A DNA stretch of 64,000 bases from JAXMAO01 sp046350375 (GTDB taxonomy: Bacteria; Planctomycetota; Phycisphaerae; UBA1845; UTPLA1): assembly GCA_046350375.1 (NCBI GenBank), contig JAXMAO010000005.1:220710-284709 (forward strand). Direction: 5' to 3'. Below are positions 33,438 through 41,673 of this stretch, piece by piece; the first letter of the stretch is position 1, and each line of letters begins with the position of its first letter. Below the pieces are notes generated by a model, which saw only the letters and a list, made by a program, of their open reading frames with translations, was not told the origin of the DNA and did no database searches. A program made the position numbers and the translations under genes.

Positions 33438-34679
33438 ATGGCACAGTTTGCCTACGTGGCGCGGGATTCCTCGGGCGCCGTCGCGCGCGGCGTCCTCTCG
33501 GCCCTCAGCATCGCCGACGCCGCCAAGCAGCTTCGTGGCGAGGGTAAGTACCCCGTCAAGGTCGAACCGGCCCAGGCCCGCGGCGCCGGCAAGGCGGCGA
33601 CGGGCGGCGCGGCCGGCGCGCCCCGGACGTCCGGCGGCGGGCGCTATCGCTCCGACGACGTGATTCATTTCGCCAATCAGCTCACGGTGCTGGTCGACAC
33701 CGGCGTCTCGCTGGCGGAAGGACTGGCGGCCTGCCGCAGCCCGAAGAACTCGCCGGTCTTCGCGCGGGCGCTCGACGCAGTCATCGACCAGGTGCAAAGC
33801 GGCTCGCCGTTTTCGGCGGCGCTGGCGTCGCAGCCGCGCGTCTTCTCGCCGCTGTTCGTCAACATGGTCCGCGCGTCGGAGGCCAGCGGGCAGATGGGGC
33901 CGATGCTGGTTCGCGTCACGGAATATCTCATCGGGCAGCGCGACCTGCGCAAGAAGATCAAGGGGGCGATCACCTACCCGATCGGCATGATGACGTTCGC
34001 CATCGGCGTCACGGTCTTCCTGCTGACCTGGGTGCTGCCGAAGTTCACCAAGATTTACGCCGGGCGCGAGGCGGCGCTGCCCAAGTCGACGCGCATGCTG
34101 ATGAACTTCTCCAGCACGCTGACGCAGCATTGGCTTGTCATCGTCGCGAGCCTGGCGGGCGTCGTCGCCGGGCTGGTCCTTCATGCCCGCACGCCGCGCG
34201 GCCGGCAGCACATCGACTGGCTCAAGCTGCGCGTGCCGATCGTCGGACCGATGATCCACAAGGCCTACCTCGCCCGCTGCCTGCGAACGCTGGGCACGAT
34301 GATCGAGTCCGGCGTGGTCATGCTCGAGGCGGTCGACCTCACCCGCGCGGCCGTGTCGAGCGGACAGTTCGACCGGCTGTGGCACGAGGCCATTGAAGAC
34401 CTCCAGCACGGCAAGCAGCTCTCCGAGACGCTGTCGCGCTCGTCGCTCATTCCGTCGGCGATCGCGCAGATGGTCGGCGCCGGGGAACGCAGCGGAAAGC
34501 TCGGCCCGGTGCTGTCGCGCATCGCCGAGCACTGCGAGGCCGACCTGTCGGTGGCGGTCAAGTCGGCCACCGCGATGCTCGAGCCGATCATCATCGGGTT
34601 TCTCGGGACGGTGGTGGGCGGACTGGTCATCTCGCTGCTGCTGCCGATCTTCACCATCAGCCGGGCGCTGAAGCCGTAG
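33438..34679 (+). CDS. gspF: GspF/PilC inner-membrane platform protein, cluster A
   Basis: A 413-residue platform protein with the duplicated T2SSF domain: first copy about 80-200 (FANQLTVLVDTGVSLAEGLA), second about 280-400 (LRTLGTMIESGVVMLEAVD). Three membrane spans are at about 180-200, 230-250 and 385-405. It transmits ATPase motion to pilin insertion. It starts 46 nt after the ATPase gene, so the two probably form a functional pair. Its 3' end overlaps the opposing MFS gene by 23 bp. Not closely similar to the second gspF at 36270. Confidence 0.95.
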   Translation: MAQFAYVARDSSGAVARGVLSALSIADAAKQLRGEGKYPVKVEPAQARGAGKAATGGAAGAPRTSGGGRYRSDDVIHFANQLTVLVDTGVSLAEGLAACRSPKNSPVFARALDAVIDQVQSGSPFSAALASQPRVFSPLFVNMVRASEASGQMGPMLVRVTEYLIGQRDLRKKIKGAITYPIGMMTFAIGVTVFLLTWVLPKFTKIYAGREAALPKSTRMLMNFSSTLTQHWLVIVASLAGVVAGLVLHARTPRGRQHIDWLKLRVPIVGPMIHKAYLARCLRTLGTMIESGVVMLEAVDLTRAAVSSGQFDRLWHEAIEDLQHGKQLSETLSRSSLIPSAIAQMVGAGERSGKLGPVLSRIAEHCEADLSVAVKSATAMLEPIIIGFLGTVVGGLVISLLLPIFTISRALKP

Positions 34680-35922
34680 GCGCGACGCGGTCGGCAAGTC
34701 GCCGGCGGCGCGAGAGCCGTGCCATGCAGACGGCCGCCCAGGCGAAGCCCGCGGACGCGACCGCCAGCGGAATCGCGAAGCTGCCGGTCCAGGCGTAGAT
34801 GGCCATGCCCAGTCCCTGCGCGAGGATGCCGCGGACGCCGACCAGCGTGGTGTGAATCGCCAGGTAGTGGGCGGCGCGGGTGGCGTCGACCGCCAGCGCC
34901 ACCGGGCCGAGCGTCCAGGTGAGCTGCACGCCGGTCATGCCGATGGCGTAGAGCACGGTCACGGCGGCGAGCGACCGGGCGTCGCGCGCCAGCAGCAGCC
35001 CGACCGGGTAGATCGCCAGCCAGGCGAACGACGCCAGCGCCACGCGATAGGGACCGACGCGGTCGAGCAGCCGCCCGAACGGCACGAACAGCGCCAGCGT
35101 CGTCAGTTGCAGCGTGAAGATGGACGCGCGGGCGTACAGCGCCTCCGACAGGTGCAGCCGGTCGGCCGCCAGCGGCGGCAGCAGGGCCGTCGCGATCATC
35201 CAGCCGACGCCGTATGACATGAAGGCCACCTCGTAGGCGGCGAAGTCGCGATCGGCCTTGAGCGTGGCGCGCAGCTCGCGCAGCGGCGACCACCAGGGCG
35301 CGGCGGGCGGCGGACAGATCTGGTTCTGCGAGACGAACGTCGCGGTCCGCGTCACGCGGTAGAGCAGGCCGATGCCGGCGATCTGCAGCGCCGCAACGAT
35401 GGGCAGATAGCTGCGGAAGGCGTCGGGGTCGCGGCGCGACCAGGCGTCGGTCAACAGCGCGGTCAGCACGGACGCGAACATCTGCGCCGCCAGCACCACG
35501 CCGAACACCCGGCCGCGCTGCTGATGCGCATAGCAGCGGCGCAGCAGGTCGCCGTTCAGCGGCGACTGTCCGGCGTTGCCGAAGGCGGTAACGCAGAACA
35601 GCACCATGACGGCGCGGACGTCGTGCACGCAGCCGATCGCCGCCATCGGCAGGCAGAACAGCGCCGCCAGCAGCGCCAGGTAGCGCGCGACGGGCGTCCG
35701 CTGGTAGAAGTGATTCCAGAAGATCGAGAAGAGCTGCATGACGGCGATCGCCGAGGTGAGCACCAGCGTCTGGGCGTTGCCGGCGCGGAAGTGCGTGCGG
35801 CCGAGAAACGGGATGAGGGGGTTGATCGCCGGCGCCGTGCCGAGCAGGAACGCGCCGGCGACGTGCTGCGGCAGGATGCGGTCGGCGGCGCGGGCGGTGT
35901 CAGTCGCGGGAGTGGGGTTCAC
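34657..35922 (-). CDS. Major facilitator superfamily transporter
   Basis: About 421 residues with 11-12 hydrophobic segments arranged in two halves. The intersegment motif FGRLLDRVGPYRVALAS in the second half is the MFS loop signature (GxLxDRxGxR); the first half is less canonical. No specific substrate family is recognised. The start is taken as GTG at 35922 (VNPTPATDTARAADRIL), where the protein-like sequence begins; the frame is open to 36276 but upstream codons are Arg/Pro-rich noise. The gene separates the two filament clusters and runs against them. Its 3' end overlaps the cluster A gspF by 23 bp. Confidence 0.75.
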   Translation of the reverse strand: MNPTPATDTARAADRILPQHVAGAFLLGTAPAINPLIPFLGRTHFRAGNAQTLVLTSAIAVMQLFSIFWNHFYQRTPVARYLALLAALFCLPMAAIGCVHDVRAVMVLFCVTAFGNAGQSPLNGDLLRRCYAHQQRGRVFGVVLAAQMFASVLTALLTDAWSRRDPDAFRSYLPIVAALQIAGIGLLYRVTRTATFVSQNQICPPPAAPWWSPLRELRATLKADRDFAAYEVAFMSYGVGWMIATALLPPLAADRLHLSEALYARASIFTLQLTTLALFVPFGRLLDRVGPYRVALASFAWLAIYPVGLLLARDARSLAAVTVLYAIGMTGVQLTWTLGPVALAVDATRAAHYLAIHTTLVGVRGILAQGLGMAIYAWTGSFAIPLAVASAGFAWAAVCMARLSRRRRLADRVAPTASAPG

Positions 35923-36269
35923 GCAGTGCGGCTCCCGCGGGCCCGGTCGGGGCGAGTGGCGGACGATTCTAGGCCGGCGGCGGCGTGGGGAAAGGCGCCC
36001 GCGCGGCGTGGCGCGGGTGCGTCCGAGATTCGAGGAATCCCCAAGCTTGGCTGTATCACGCCACCCGGGCCGAACGTTGATGTATACAGGATGAGACCGC
36101 CCGGCCCGGTCGGCGGGCGGCGCATCGAGCGCGCTGCGCAAGTGGGTATCTGTGGCCGACTTGGGTACGATAACGGTGCGTTGATCGGGCCTGGCCGTCG
36201 GCCGGTATTGCGCCTGCGCGGCGCGATCGGCAGGGTCCGGCCGGCCCGGCCAGTCAGGATTTTCCAGCG
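35923..36269. other. 347-bp divergent intergenic region between MFS gene and cluster B
   Basis: Contains no gene. For the minus-strand MFS gene a TAGAAT hexamer lies at 35971-35966, 44 nt before its GTG. For cluster B two candidate -10 elements are TATACA at 36083-36088 and TACGAT at 36166-36171; neither has a good -35. A short perfect inverted repeat GATTC-GAG-GAATC at 36027-36039 could be an operator. The segment 36023-36090 is less G+C-rich than its surroundings. If TATACA is used, cluster B mRNA has a leader of about 180 nt. Confidence 0.4.
35966..35971 (-). promoter_or_regulatory. Candidate -10 (TAGAAT) for the MFS gene
   Basis: TAGAAT on the minus strand, 43-44 nt before the GTG at 35922. 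The -35 position at 17-bp spacing reads CTTTCC, a poor match. Confidence 0.35.
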
Positions 36270-37469
36270 GTGCCAACGTTCACCTACCACGCCCGGAACA
36301 CCGACGGCAAGACCGTGGCCGGCGTGCTGACGGCCGACTCGCAGCAGGCCGCGCTGCGGATGCTGGACGAGCAGGCGCTCTTCCCGGTCACCGTCGAGGA
36401 AGGCGGCCAGGCGACCAAGTCGCGGGTCACCGGTCGGCGGAAGCGCGTGCGGCTGTCGACCGTGGCAGTGCTCTATTCGCAGATGGCCGACCTGCTGAAG
36501 GCCGGCGTGCCGGCGATGCGGGCGCTCGACGTGCTCTGCCGGCAGACGCCCAGCGCGGCGCTGGTCGAGATTCTGCGCGAGGTGCGCGAAGATGTTTCCG
36601 GCGGACAGACGCTGGCCGACGCGATGGCCAAACACCCCAACGCCTTCAGCGAGTTGCACGTCTCGATGATCCGCGCCGGCGAGAAGGGCGGCTTCCTCGA
36701 AGAGGTGCTGCACCGCATTGCGACCTTTGCCGAGCGGCAGGACGAGCTGCGCAACAAGGTCATCGGCGCGATGGTCTATCCGTGCGTGCTGATGATGGTC
36801 GGCGGGCTGGTGGTCATCTTCCTGCTCACCAGCGTGGTGCCGAAGGTGCGCTCGTTCCTGCGCGGCGACCTGCCGGCGATGACGCAGCTCGTCTTCGGCC
36901 TGTGCGACTTTCTGCGCGACCACGGCACGGTGGCGGCCGGCGCGGGGGTGATGGTGGTCATCGTGGCGGGCGCGGCGCTGCGCAGCCAGTCCGGCCGGCA
37001 GATGTTCGATCGCTATCTGCTGCGCGTGCCGAAGATCGGCCCGGTGATCACGCTGGTGGCCGTCTGCCGGTTCTGCCGCATTCTGGGGACGCTGCTGCAC
37101 AACGGCGTGCCGGTGCTTCAGGCGCTGAAGATCGCGCGCGACTCGGCCGGCAACCGCACGCTTCAGGCGCACATCGAGCTGGCGACCGAAAGCGTCCGCA
37201 AAGGCGAGACGCTGGCGGCGCCGCTCGGCAAGAGCGGGCTGTTCCCGCTCGACATCGTCGACATGATCGCGGTCGGCGAAGAGAGCAACAACCTCGAGAA
37301 CGTGCTGATCACGATCGCCGACTCGTACGAGGCCCGGCTGGCGCGGCGGATCGATTTGACCGTCCGCCTGCTGGAGCCGATCCTGTTGATCCTGATGGCC
37401 GTGGTGGTGGGCTTCATCGCCGTCTCGCTGCTGCTGCCGATCTTGACGATGAGTTTCGGCGCCGGCTGA
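36270..37469 (+). CDS. gspF: GspF platform protein, cluster B
   Basis: A 399-residue platform protein beginning PTFTYHARNTDGKTVAGVL, the standard GspF opening. Two T2SSF domains are at about 68-190 (YSQMADLLKAGVPAMRALD) and 270-390 (FCRILGTLLHNGVPVLQALK). Three membrane spans are visible. The GTG start has AGGA 10-13 nt upstream. It opens cluster B and is followed by gspG with a 42-nt gap. No gspE precedes it, so its motor must be encoded elsewhere; the cluster A ATPase 3 kb upstream is the only candidate in view. Confidence 0.96.
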   Translation: MPTFTYHARNTDGKTVAGVLTADSQQAALRMLDEQALFPVTVEEGGQATKSRVTGRRKRVRLSTVAVLYSQMADLLKAGVPAMRALDVLCRQTPSAALVEILREVREDVSGGQTLADAMAKHPNAFSELHVSMIRAGEKGGFLEEVLHRIATFAERQDELRNKVIGAMVYPCVLMMVGGLVVIFLLTSVVPKVRSFLRGDLPAMTQLVFGLCDFLRDHGTVAAGAGVMVVIVAGAALRSQSGRQMFDRYLLRVPKIGPVITLVAVCRFCRILGTLLHNGVPVLQALKIARDSAGNRTLQAHIELATESVRKGETLAAPLGKSGLFPLDIVDMIAVGEESNNLENVLITIADSYEARLARRIDLTVRLLEPILLILMAVVVGFIAVSLLLPILTMSFGAG

Positions 37470-37511
37470 CGACGGCGCGGGTTTCAGACCGGCGAACAAG
37501 GAGAATGGATC

Positions 37512-37964
37512 ATGCGAAACGTGGGCAAGAGCAAGGCGCGGCGGATGCGGCGTGGCTTCACGCTGCTGGAAATCCTGCTGGTGGTCGGCCTGCTGGCGCT
37601 GCTGGCGGCCTTCGCCATTCCGGCGCTGCAGCAGCAGGGCGAGCGAGCCAAGATCAAGCTGGCGCAGGCCGCCGTGAAGTCCGGCGGCGCCATCAGCAAG
37701 ATGGTCGACCAGTTCAACTTCGACTGCGGCAAGTTTCCCGAGAGCCTGAAAGAGCTGTCGGAAAAGCCCAGTGACGACGAGATGGCCAAGAAGTGGGGCG
37801 GTCCCTACATCAAGGATATCGAAGGGCTGATGGACCCGTGGGGCCATGAGTACGTCTACCAGGCCCCCGGCACGCACAATGAAAAGTCGTTCGACCTGTC
37901 GAGCATGGGCCCCGATGGCAAGCCCGACACCGAGGACGACATTCGAAACTGGAAGACGGACTAG
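37512..37964 (+). CDS. gspG: Major pseudopilin GspG
   Basis: 150 residues. The class III signal is canonical: MRRG-FTLLEILLVVGLLALLAAF (Gly -1, Phe +1, Glu +5) after a basic leader. The C-terminal calcium-site region DPWGHEYVYQ, LSSMGPDGKPDTEDDIRNW is that of T2SS GspG, so this is a secretion pseudopilus rather than a pilus subunit. AAGGAGA precedes the ATG. The last 57 codons plus stop are nearly identical in DNA to the next gene (171 bp with one difference). Confidence 0.96.
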   Translation: MRNVGKSKARRMRRGFTLLEILLVVGLLALLAAFAIPALQQQGERAKIKLAQAAVKSGGAISKMVDQFNFDCGKFPESLKELSEKPSDDEMAKKWGGPYIKDIEGLMDPWGHEYVYQAPGTHNEKSFDLSSMGPDGKPDTEDDIRNWKTD

Positions 37965-37968
37965 CGGC
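37798..37968 (+). repeat. Direct repeat copy 1 (3' end of gspG)
   Basis: 171 bp matching 38343-38513 at an offset of 545 bp with a single mismatch (T37880 versus C38425, a synonymous Asn codon change). It covers the last third of gspG, the stop codon and four bases beyond. Identity stops abruptly at both ends, the left border being a G/C mismatch at 37797/38342. Confidence 0.97.
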
Positions 37969-38023
37969 GTGCTCGCGCGGCGCGCACTTGGCGCCGCCGG
38001 CAGGTTCGCGGGAAGGGCGGGCC

Positions 38024-38509
38024 ATGCGCTCGGTTGTCTTGAAGCCCGTGGCATCGACCGATCGGTCAGGCTGGGCAGATCGCTCGCAACGTCTTCGACG
38101 CGGCGTGAAGCCTGTCGAGGGACTGATTCCAGTGGTCGTGCTGGTGCTGCTGTCGGCGCTTTCGGTCGTTGCGATCCCGGCGGCGCAGCCGAGACGGGTC
38201 AAGCTGGCATTTGTCGGGATTTGCTCCGGCGGCGCCGTCTCCAAGATGATCGACCAGTTCAATTTCCATTGCGGTCGGTTCCCAACGGCTCTTCGAGAGT
38301 TGAATACTCAGCCGGCCGACGTGGAGGTGGCCCGGAAGTGGCGCGGTCCCTACATCAAGGATATCGAAGGGCTGATGGACCCGTGGGGCCATGAGTACGT
38401 CTACCAGGCCCCCGGCACGCACAACGAAAAGTCGTTCGACCTGTCGAGCATGGGCCCCGATGGCAAGCCCGACACCGAGGACGACATTCGAAACTGGAAG
38501 ACGGACTAG
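38024..38509 (+). CDS. Divergent second GspG-like pseudopilin with converted 3' end
   Basis: About 161 residues. The C-terminal 55 residues are identical to GspG. The middle part is related but diverged (SKMIDQFNFHCGRFPTALRE versus SKMVDQFNFDCGKFPESLKE), and the N-terminus is very different. The leader is unusually long (27 residues to RLRRG), then VKPVEGLIPVVVLVLL. Gly -1 and Glu +5 survive, but Lys +2 and Pro +3 are odd for a prepilin. It may be a diverged minor pseudopilin or a decaying duplicate kept partly alive by gene conversion. I chose ATG 38024 (GGGAAGGG upstream) over the TTG at 37988. Confidence 0.75.
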   Translation: MRSVVLKPVASTDRSGWADRSQRLRRGVKPVEGLIPVVVLVLLSALSVVAIPAAQPRRVKLAFVGICSGGAVSKMIDQFNFHCGRFPTALRELNTQPADVEVARKWRGPYIKDIEGLMDPWGHEYVYQAPGTHNEKSFDLSSMGPDGKPDTEDDIRNWKTD

Positions 38510-38513
38510 CGGC
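38343..38513 (+). repeat. Direct repeat copy 2 (3' end of second gspG-like gene)
   Basis: Second copy of the 171-bp repeat, 545 bp downstream of the first, one mismatch. The sequence to its left is only moderately similar to gspG, so the high identity is local to this block. Confidence 0.97.
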
Positions 38514-38557
38514 CGCGTCTGCCGGGCGACCCGCGCCCGGGCGGCCACACAGGCGAC

Positions 38558-39844
38558 ATGACCACGCACCCGGCAATTCGACGGTGCAGCGCTTCGCTCC
38601 GCGGCTTCACGCTGCTGGAGCTGGTGCTGGTCATCTCGCTGCTGCTGATCATCGCCGGGCTGGCCTGGCCCAACATCCAGCGACTGTTCACCCGCTCGCA
38701 ACTGCCCGAGTCGGCCGAGCAGTTCCGCTCGCTGCTGGTCATGGCCCGCGCCCAGGCGATGCTCGATCATCGCCGCTACCGCGTGCGGTTCGCGCCCAAC
38801 GCCCGCGAGGCCGTGGTCGAATACGAGAAAGATCCGTTCAACACCCCCGGCAAGTATGAGCCGGTCAAGGCCGACTGGACCGCCGACGAGCGGCTCTACG
38901 GCGACGCCCAGGTGCACGAGATCATCCTCGGTCGGCCGGACTATACGCTGCCGGTCGACGACCAGCAGTCGGCGCAGCAGGACGAGCCGTCGGTCGATCC
39001 GACGCAGTCGGAAGTCGCCGAGGATCCGACGCTGGTCGAGGAGATTCCGGGCATCGAGTCGACCGCCGCGGTCGAGGATGAGCCGGCCGACGAGCGCCGG
39101 CCGACCGTGGTCTTCGAGCCGGACGGCTCGTCCGACTGGGCGACGATCGTGCTGGCCGAAAAGGAGCCGGCGCAGGAGCTGGCCGAAGGCGAGCGGGCCA
39201 TCTGGATCGAGATCGACGGGCGGACCGGCCTGGCGACGATTCGCGACGCGCTCAGCGATGCCCAGCTGGCCGACGCGTCGCTGCGCGTGCCGCTGTCGAA
39301 GCTGCATCCGCCCGAGGTCGCGTTCAGCGCCAAGGATCTCAACCTGAACTTCACCAGCGGCGCGCCGCAGTCGTCGACCGGCGGTCAGCCGGCCGGCGCG
39401 GCGGCGGGCGCCGGCGGGTCGCAGCGCGGGCGGCAGTCGCAGTCCGGCACCGGCCAGACCGGGCAGACCGGCCAGACTGGCCAGGGAACCGGCCTGCCGA
39501 ATCTCGGCGGCATGGGCGGCGCGAGCGGCGGCGGCGGATTGCCGAACTTCGGCGGTCGCGGCGCCGGCGGCGGTCGCCAGCCGGGCAGCGGCAGTGGCGG
39601 GCAGCAGCCCAACTTCGGTGGTCGCGGACCGGGCGGCGGTCGGCAGCCGGGCAGCGGGAATCCGCGCGGTGGTGGCAACCCGAACGGCGGTCGGCCGCCG
39701 CGCGGCGATCGTGGAGGCAACCCGCCGCCAGGGTCGGGCGGCAACCCGCCCCCGGGAGACAAGCCGCCGCCACAGAGCGAGACGCCCAAGGACACCGGAT
39801 CGGATGGACACACTGATGAATCTCCCACGACGCAACCGGGTTAG
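38558..39844 (+). CDS. gspH: GspH-like pseudopilin with long Gly-rich tail
   Basis: 428 residues, more than twice the usual GspH. The first 110 are normal: SLRG-FTLLELVLVISLLLIIAG (Gly -1, Phe +1, Glu +5), then the GspH helix QFRSLLVMARAQAMLDHRR. An acidic stretch follows (about 130-190), another beta region to ~265, then ~135 residues of low-complexity Gly/Pro/Gln/Arg-rich sequence (for example GGRGAGGGRQPGSGSGGQQP). The tail cannot be part of a folded pilin head. The 3' end overlaps gspI by 41 nt in another frame, so both proteins are fixed there. Confidence 0.85.
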   Translation: MTTHPAIRRCSASLRGFTLLELVLVISLLLIIAGLAWPNIQRLFTRSQLPESAEQFRSLLVMARAQAMLDHRRYRVRFAPNAREAVVEYEKDPFNTPGKYEPVKADWTADERLYGDAQVHEIILGRPDYTLPVDDQQSAQQDEPSVDPTQSEVAEDPTLVEEIPGIESTAAVEDEPADERRPTVVFEPDGSSDWATIVLAEKEPAQELAEGERAIWIEIDGRTGLATIRDALSDAQLADASLRVPLSKLHPPEVAFSAKDLNLNFTSGAPQSSTGGQPAGAAAGAGGSQRGRQSQSGTGQTGQTGQTGQGTGLPNLGGMGGASGGGGLPNFGGRGAGGGRQPGSGSGGQQPNFGGRGPGGGRQPGSGNPRGGGNPNGGRPPRGDRGGNPPPGSGGNPPPGDKPPPQSETPKDTGSDGHTDESPTTQPG

Positions 39845-40745
39845 CGCGTCCGGCTGGCGACGCCCGCGGCGCACGCGCGGCCCGGCGCGGCGCGGCGTGC
39901 TGCTGCTCGAGGTCGTGCTCTCGCTGGCGATCATGCTGATGGCGATCGCCGCGCTGGGGGTCGCGTTCGGCAACAGCCTGGCGTCGGCGTCGAAGGCCGA
40001 GCGGCTGACGCGCGCCATGCTGCTGACCGACGACGTGCTGACGCGCTTCGACATGGGGCTGTTCGTGCAGGCGCAGCAGAACCAGCAGACCGAGCAGACC
40101 GTCAGCGGCGCGCTGCCCGTGCCGGGCCTGACCTACGAGCTGGAGGTGAAGCCCGACGAGCAGGAGCCCGAGCTGCTGCGCGTCACCGCGACCGTCTTCG
40201 ACCAGACCCGCGAGCAGACCGCGACCAGCGAGGCGGAGCGCGTGCCGCTGCTGGTCACGCACGCCCTGCGACCCAAGTACAAGGCCGTCAATCTGAAGGA
40301 AGACTTCGGCATGACGGACGAGCAGTGCAAGACGCTGACCGACGCCATTCCGGGCGGCACGCAGGTGCTCGATCCCGAGAATTTCGACCCCACGTCGCTG
40401 GCACGGATGGACATGGACTCGCTGACGCAGTTCCTGCCGGTCATTATGGCGGCATTGCAGTCCGGCCAGTTGCAGGGAGCGATGGGCGGAATGCAGGGCG
40501 GCGACCTCTCGTCGATGCAGCGCCAGTTGCAGCAGCAGCAGGGGGGCGGACAAGGCGGAGGTCAGCGCGGCGGCGGGCAGAGCGGCGGGCAGGCAGGCAG
40601 TCAGCGCGGCGGAAGCGGGCAGGGCAGCGGGTCCGGCGGATCGGGTCCGCGCGGCGGCGGACAGAGCGGTTCCGGGTCCCCCCCGTCGCAGCCGCCGGGC
40701 CAGAAGACCCAGCCGCGCGCGTTCAGAACGGGGAGTGGCTCGTGA
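39804..40745 (+). CDS. gspI: GspI-like pseudopilin with Gly/Gln/Ser-rich tail
   Basis: About 313 residues. The signal is ARRG-VLLLEVVLSLAIMLMAIAA (Gly -1, Glu +5) after a long basic leader. A typical GspI head follows to about residue 170. The rest is an acidic/Met-rich region and a low-complexity tail of ~80 residues rich in Gly, Gln and Ser (GGGQSGGQAGSQRGGSGQGS). I use the ATG at 39804, which lies within gspH; the ATG at 39816 is an alternative. The stop overlaps the GTG of gspJ. Confidence 0.85.
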   Translation: MDTLMNLPRRNRVSASGWRRPRRTRGPARRGVLLLEVVLSLAIMLMAIAALGVAFGNSLASASKAERLTRAMLLTDDVLTRFDMGLFVQAQQNQQTEQTVSGALPVPGLTYELEVKPDEQEPELLRVTATVFDQTREQTATSEAERVPLLVTHALRPKYKAVNLKEDFGMTDEQCKTLTDAIPGGTQVLDPENFDPTSLARMDMDSLTQFLPVIMAALQSGQLQGAMGGMQGGDLSSMQRQLQQQQGGGQGGGQRGGGQSGGQAGSQRGGSGQGSGSGGSGPRGGGQSGSGSPPSQPPGQKTQPRAFRTGSGS

Positions 40746-41635
40746 CCTGGCGCCGACGCACGCCGCGCGGCCTGACGCTGCTCGAGGTGCTCGTCTCGAT
40801 CGGCATCATCGTCCTGATGATGGCGACCCTGTTTGTCTTTTATGACCGCGCCATCGGCGACCGCGACCGCGGCCGGCGCGTCCTCTCGCAGGGCGAGCTC
40901 GCCTGGACGCTCGCGCACAAGATCGCCGACGAGGTCCGCTCGGCCAACGGCTTTGTCGCCGACCTGGGGGCGGGCATCCGCGGGCTGAGTCACGAGATCA
41001 CCCTTCAGACCACCACGCTGCCCGATCGCCAGCTCTTCGCGCCGCGCTCGATTCGCGACAAGCCGCTGCCGGCCCAGTGCGATGTCCGCGAGGTGCGCTA
41101 CTACCTCGCGATAGACACCGAATCGCAGGAGGAGTACCCCGATCCGCAAGGCGGCGACACGCCGGTCAGCGCCCCGCGGACGCTCGGGATTGTCCGGCGC
41201 GAGGTGCGGACCTTTCGGCAGACCGGTCCGGCGGTCGGGCGACCCGAGGACGCCGAGGTCGAGCTGCTGACGCCGACCGGCGACACGAACACGTCGCTGC
41301 GCTTTTTGCGGTTTCGCTATTTTGACGGGGTGGATTGGGTGGACGTGTGGCAGCCGCCGCAGTCCGGCATGGGCAACTCGCTGCCGCAAGCGGTTGAAAT
41401 CACAGTGGGTTACAAGCCCGTCCCGCCCGAAGACCCGACCGCGCTCGACCTCAACGCGCTGGACGCCCAGCAGTCGCAACCCGAGGCCTACGCGCAGGAT
41501 CGATACACCGTCGTGGTCCGGCTCAACCAGGCCGACACCTTCTTCGGCTCGCGTCTGATGCGGGCCTCGAACCGGGCTGCGTCCAGCCTCTCTGGCGGCA
41601 GCGGGTCCGGTGGAGAGACCAGCAGCGGATTCTGA
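40742..41635 (+). CDS. gspJ: GspJ-like pseudopilin
   Basis: 297 residues, GTG start overlapping the gspI stop by 4 nt. The signal TPRG-LTLLEVLVSIGIIVLMM has Gly -1 and Glu +5. A helical spine and a beta-rich head (VREVRYYLAIDTESQE, LRFLRFRYFDGVDWVD) match GspJ, which sits in the tip complex with GspI and GspK. Unlike gspH and gspI it has only a short Ser/Gly-rich C-terminus. No other start is plausible because upstream codons are the shadow of gspI. Confidence 0.88.
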   Translation: MTWRRRTPRGLTLLEVLVSIGIIVLMMATLFVFYDRAIGDRDRGRRVLSQGELAWTLAHKIADEVRSANGFVADLGAGIRGLSHEITLQTTTLPDRQLFAPRSIRDKPLPAQCDVREVRYYLAIDTESQEEYPDPQGGDTPVSAPRTLGIVRREVRTFRQTGPAVGRPEDAEVELLTPTGDTNTSLRFLRFRYFDGVDWVDVWQPPQSGMGNSLPQAVEITVGYKPVPPEDPTALDLNALDAQQSQPEAYAQDRYTVVVRLNQADTFFGSRLMRASNRAASSLSGGSGSGGETSSGF

Positions 41636-41673
41636 CAGCAACTCGCAGGCCCCTTCGGGGTACAAAACTGGGT

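Noticed and set aside
36047..36088. TTGGCT plus TATACA as a sigma-70 promoter for cluster B
   Set aside because: The spacer is 30 bp, far from 17; only the TATACA -10 candidate is kept as a weak suggestion.
37988..38509. Second gspG-like gene as a simple pseudogene
   Set aside because: The frame is intact from a good ribosome-binding site to the stop, and Gly -1 and Glu +5 of the prepilin signal are kept, so I annotate it as a coding gene with reservations.
39400..40700. Gly-rich repeat DNA in gspH and gspI as a CRISPR or satellite array
   Set aside because: Repeat units are irregular, in frame and encode low-complexity protein tails; there are no uniform spacers.
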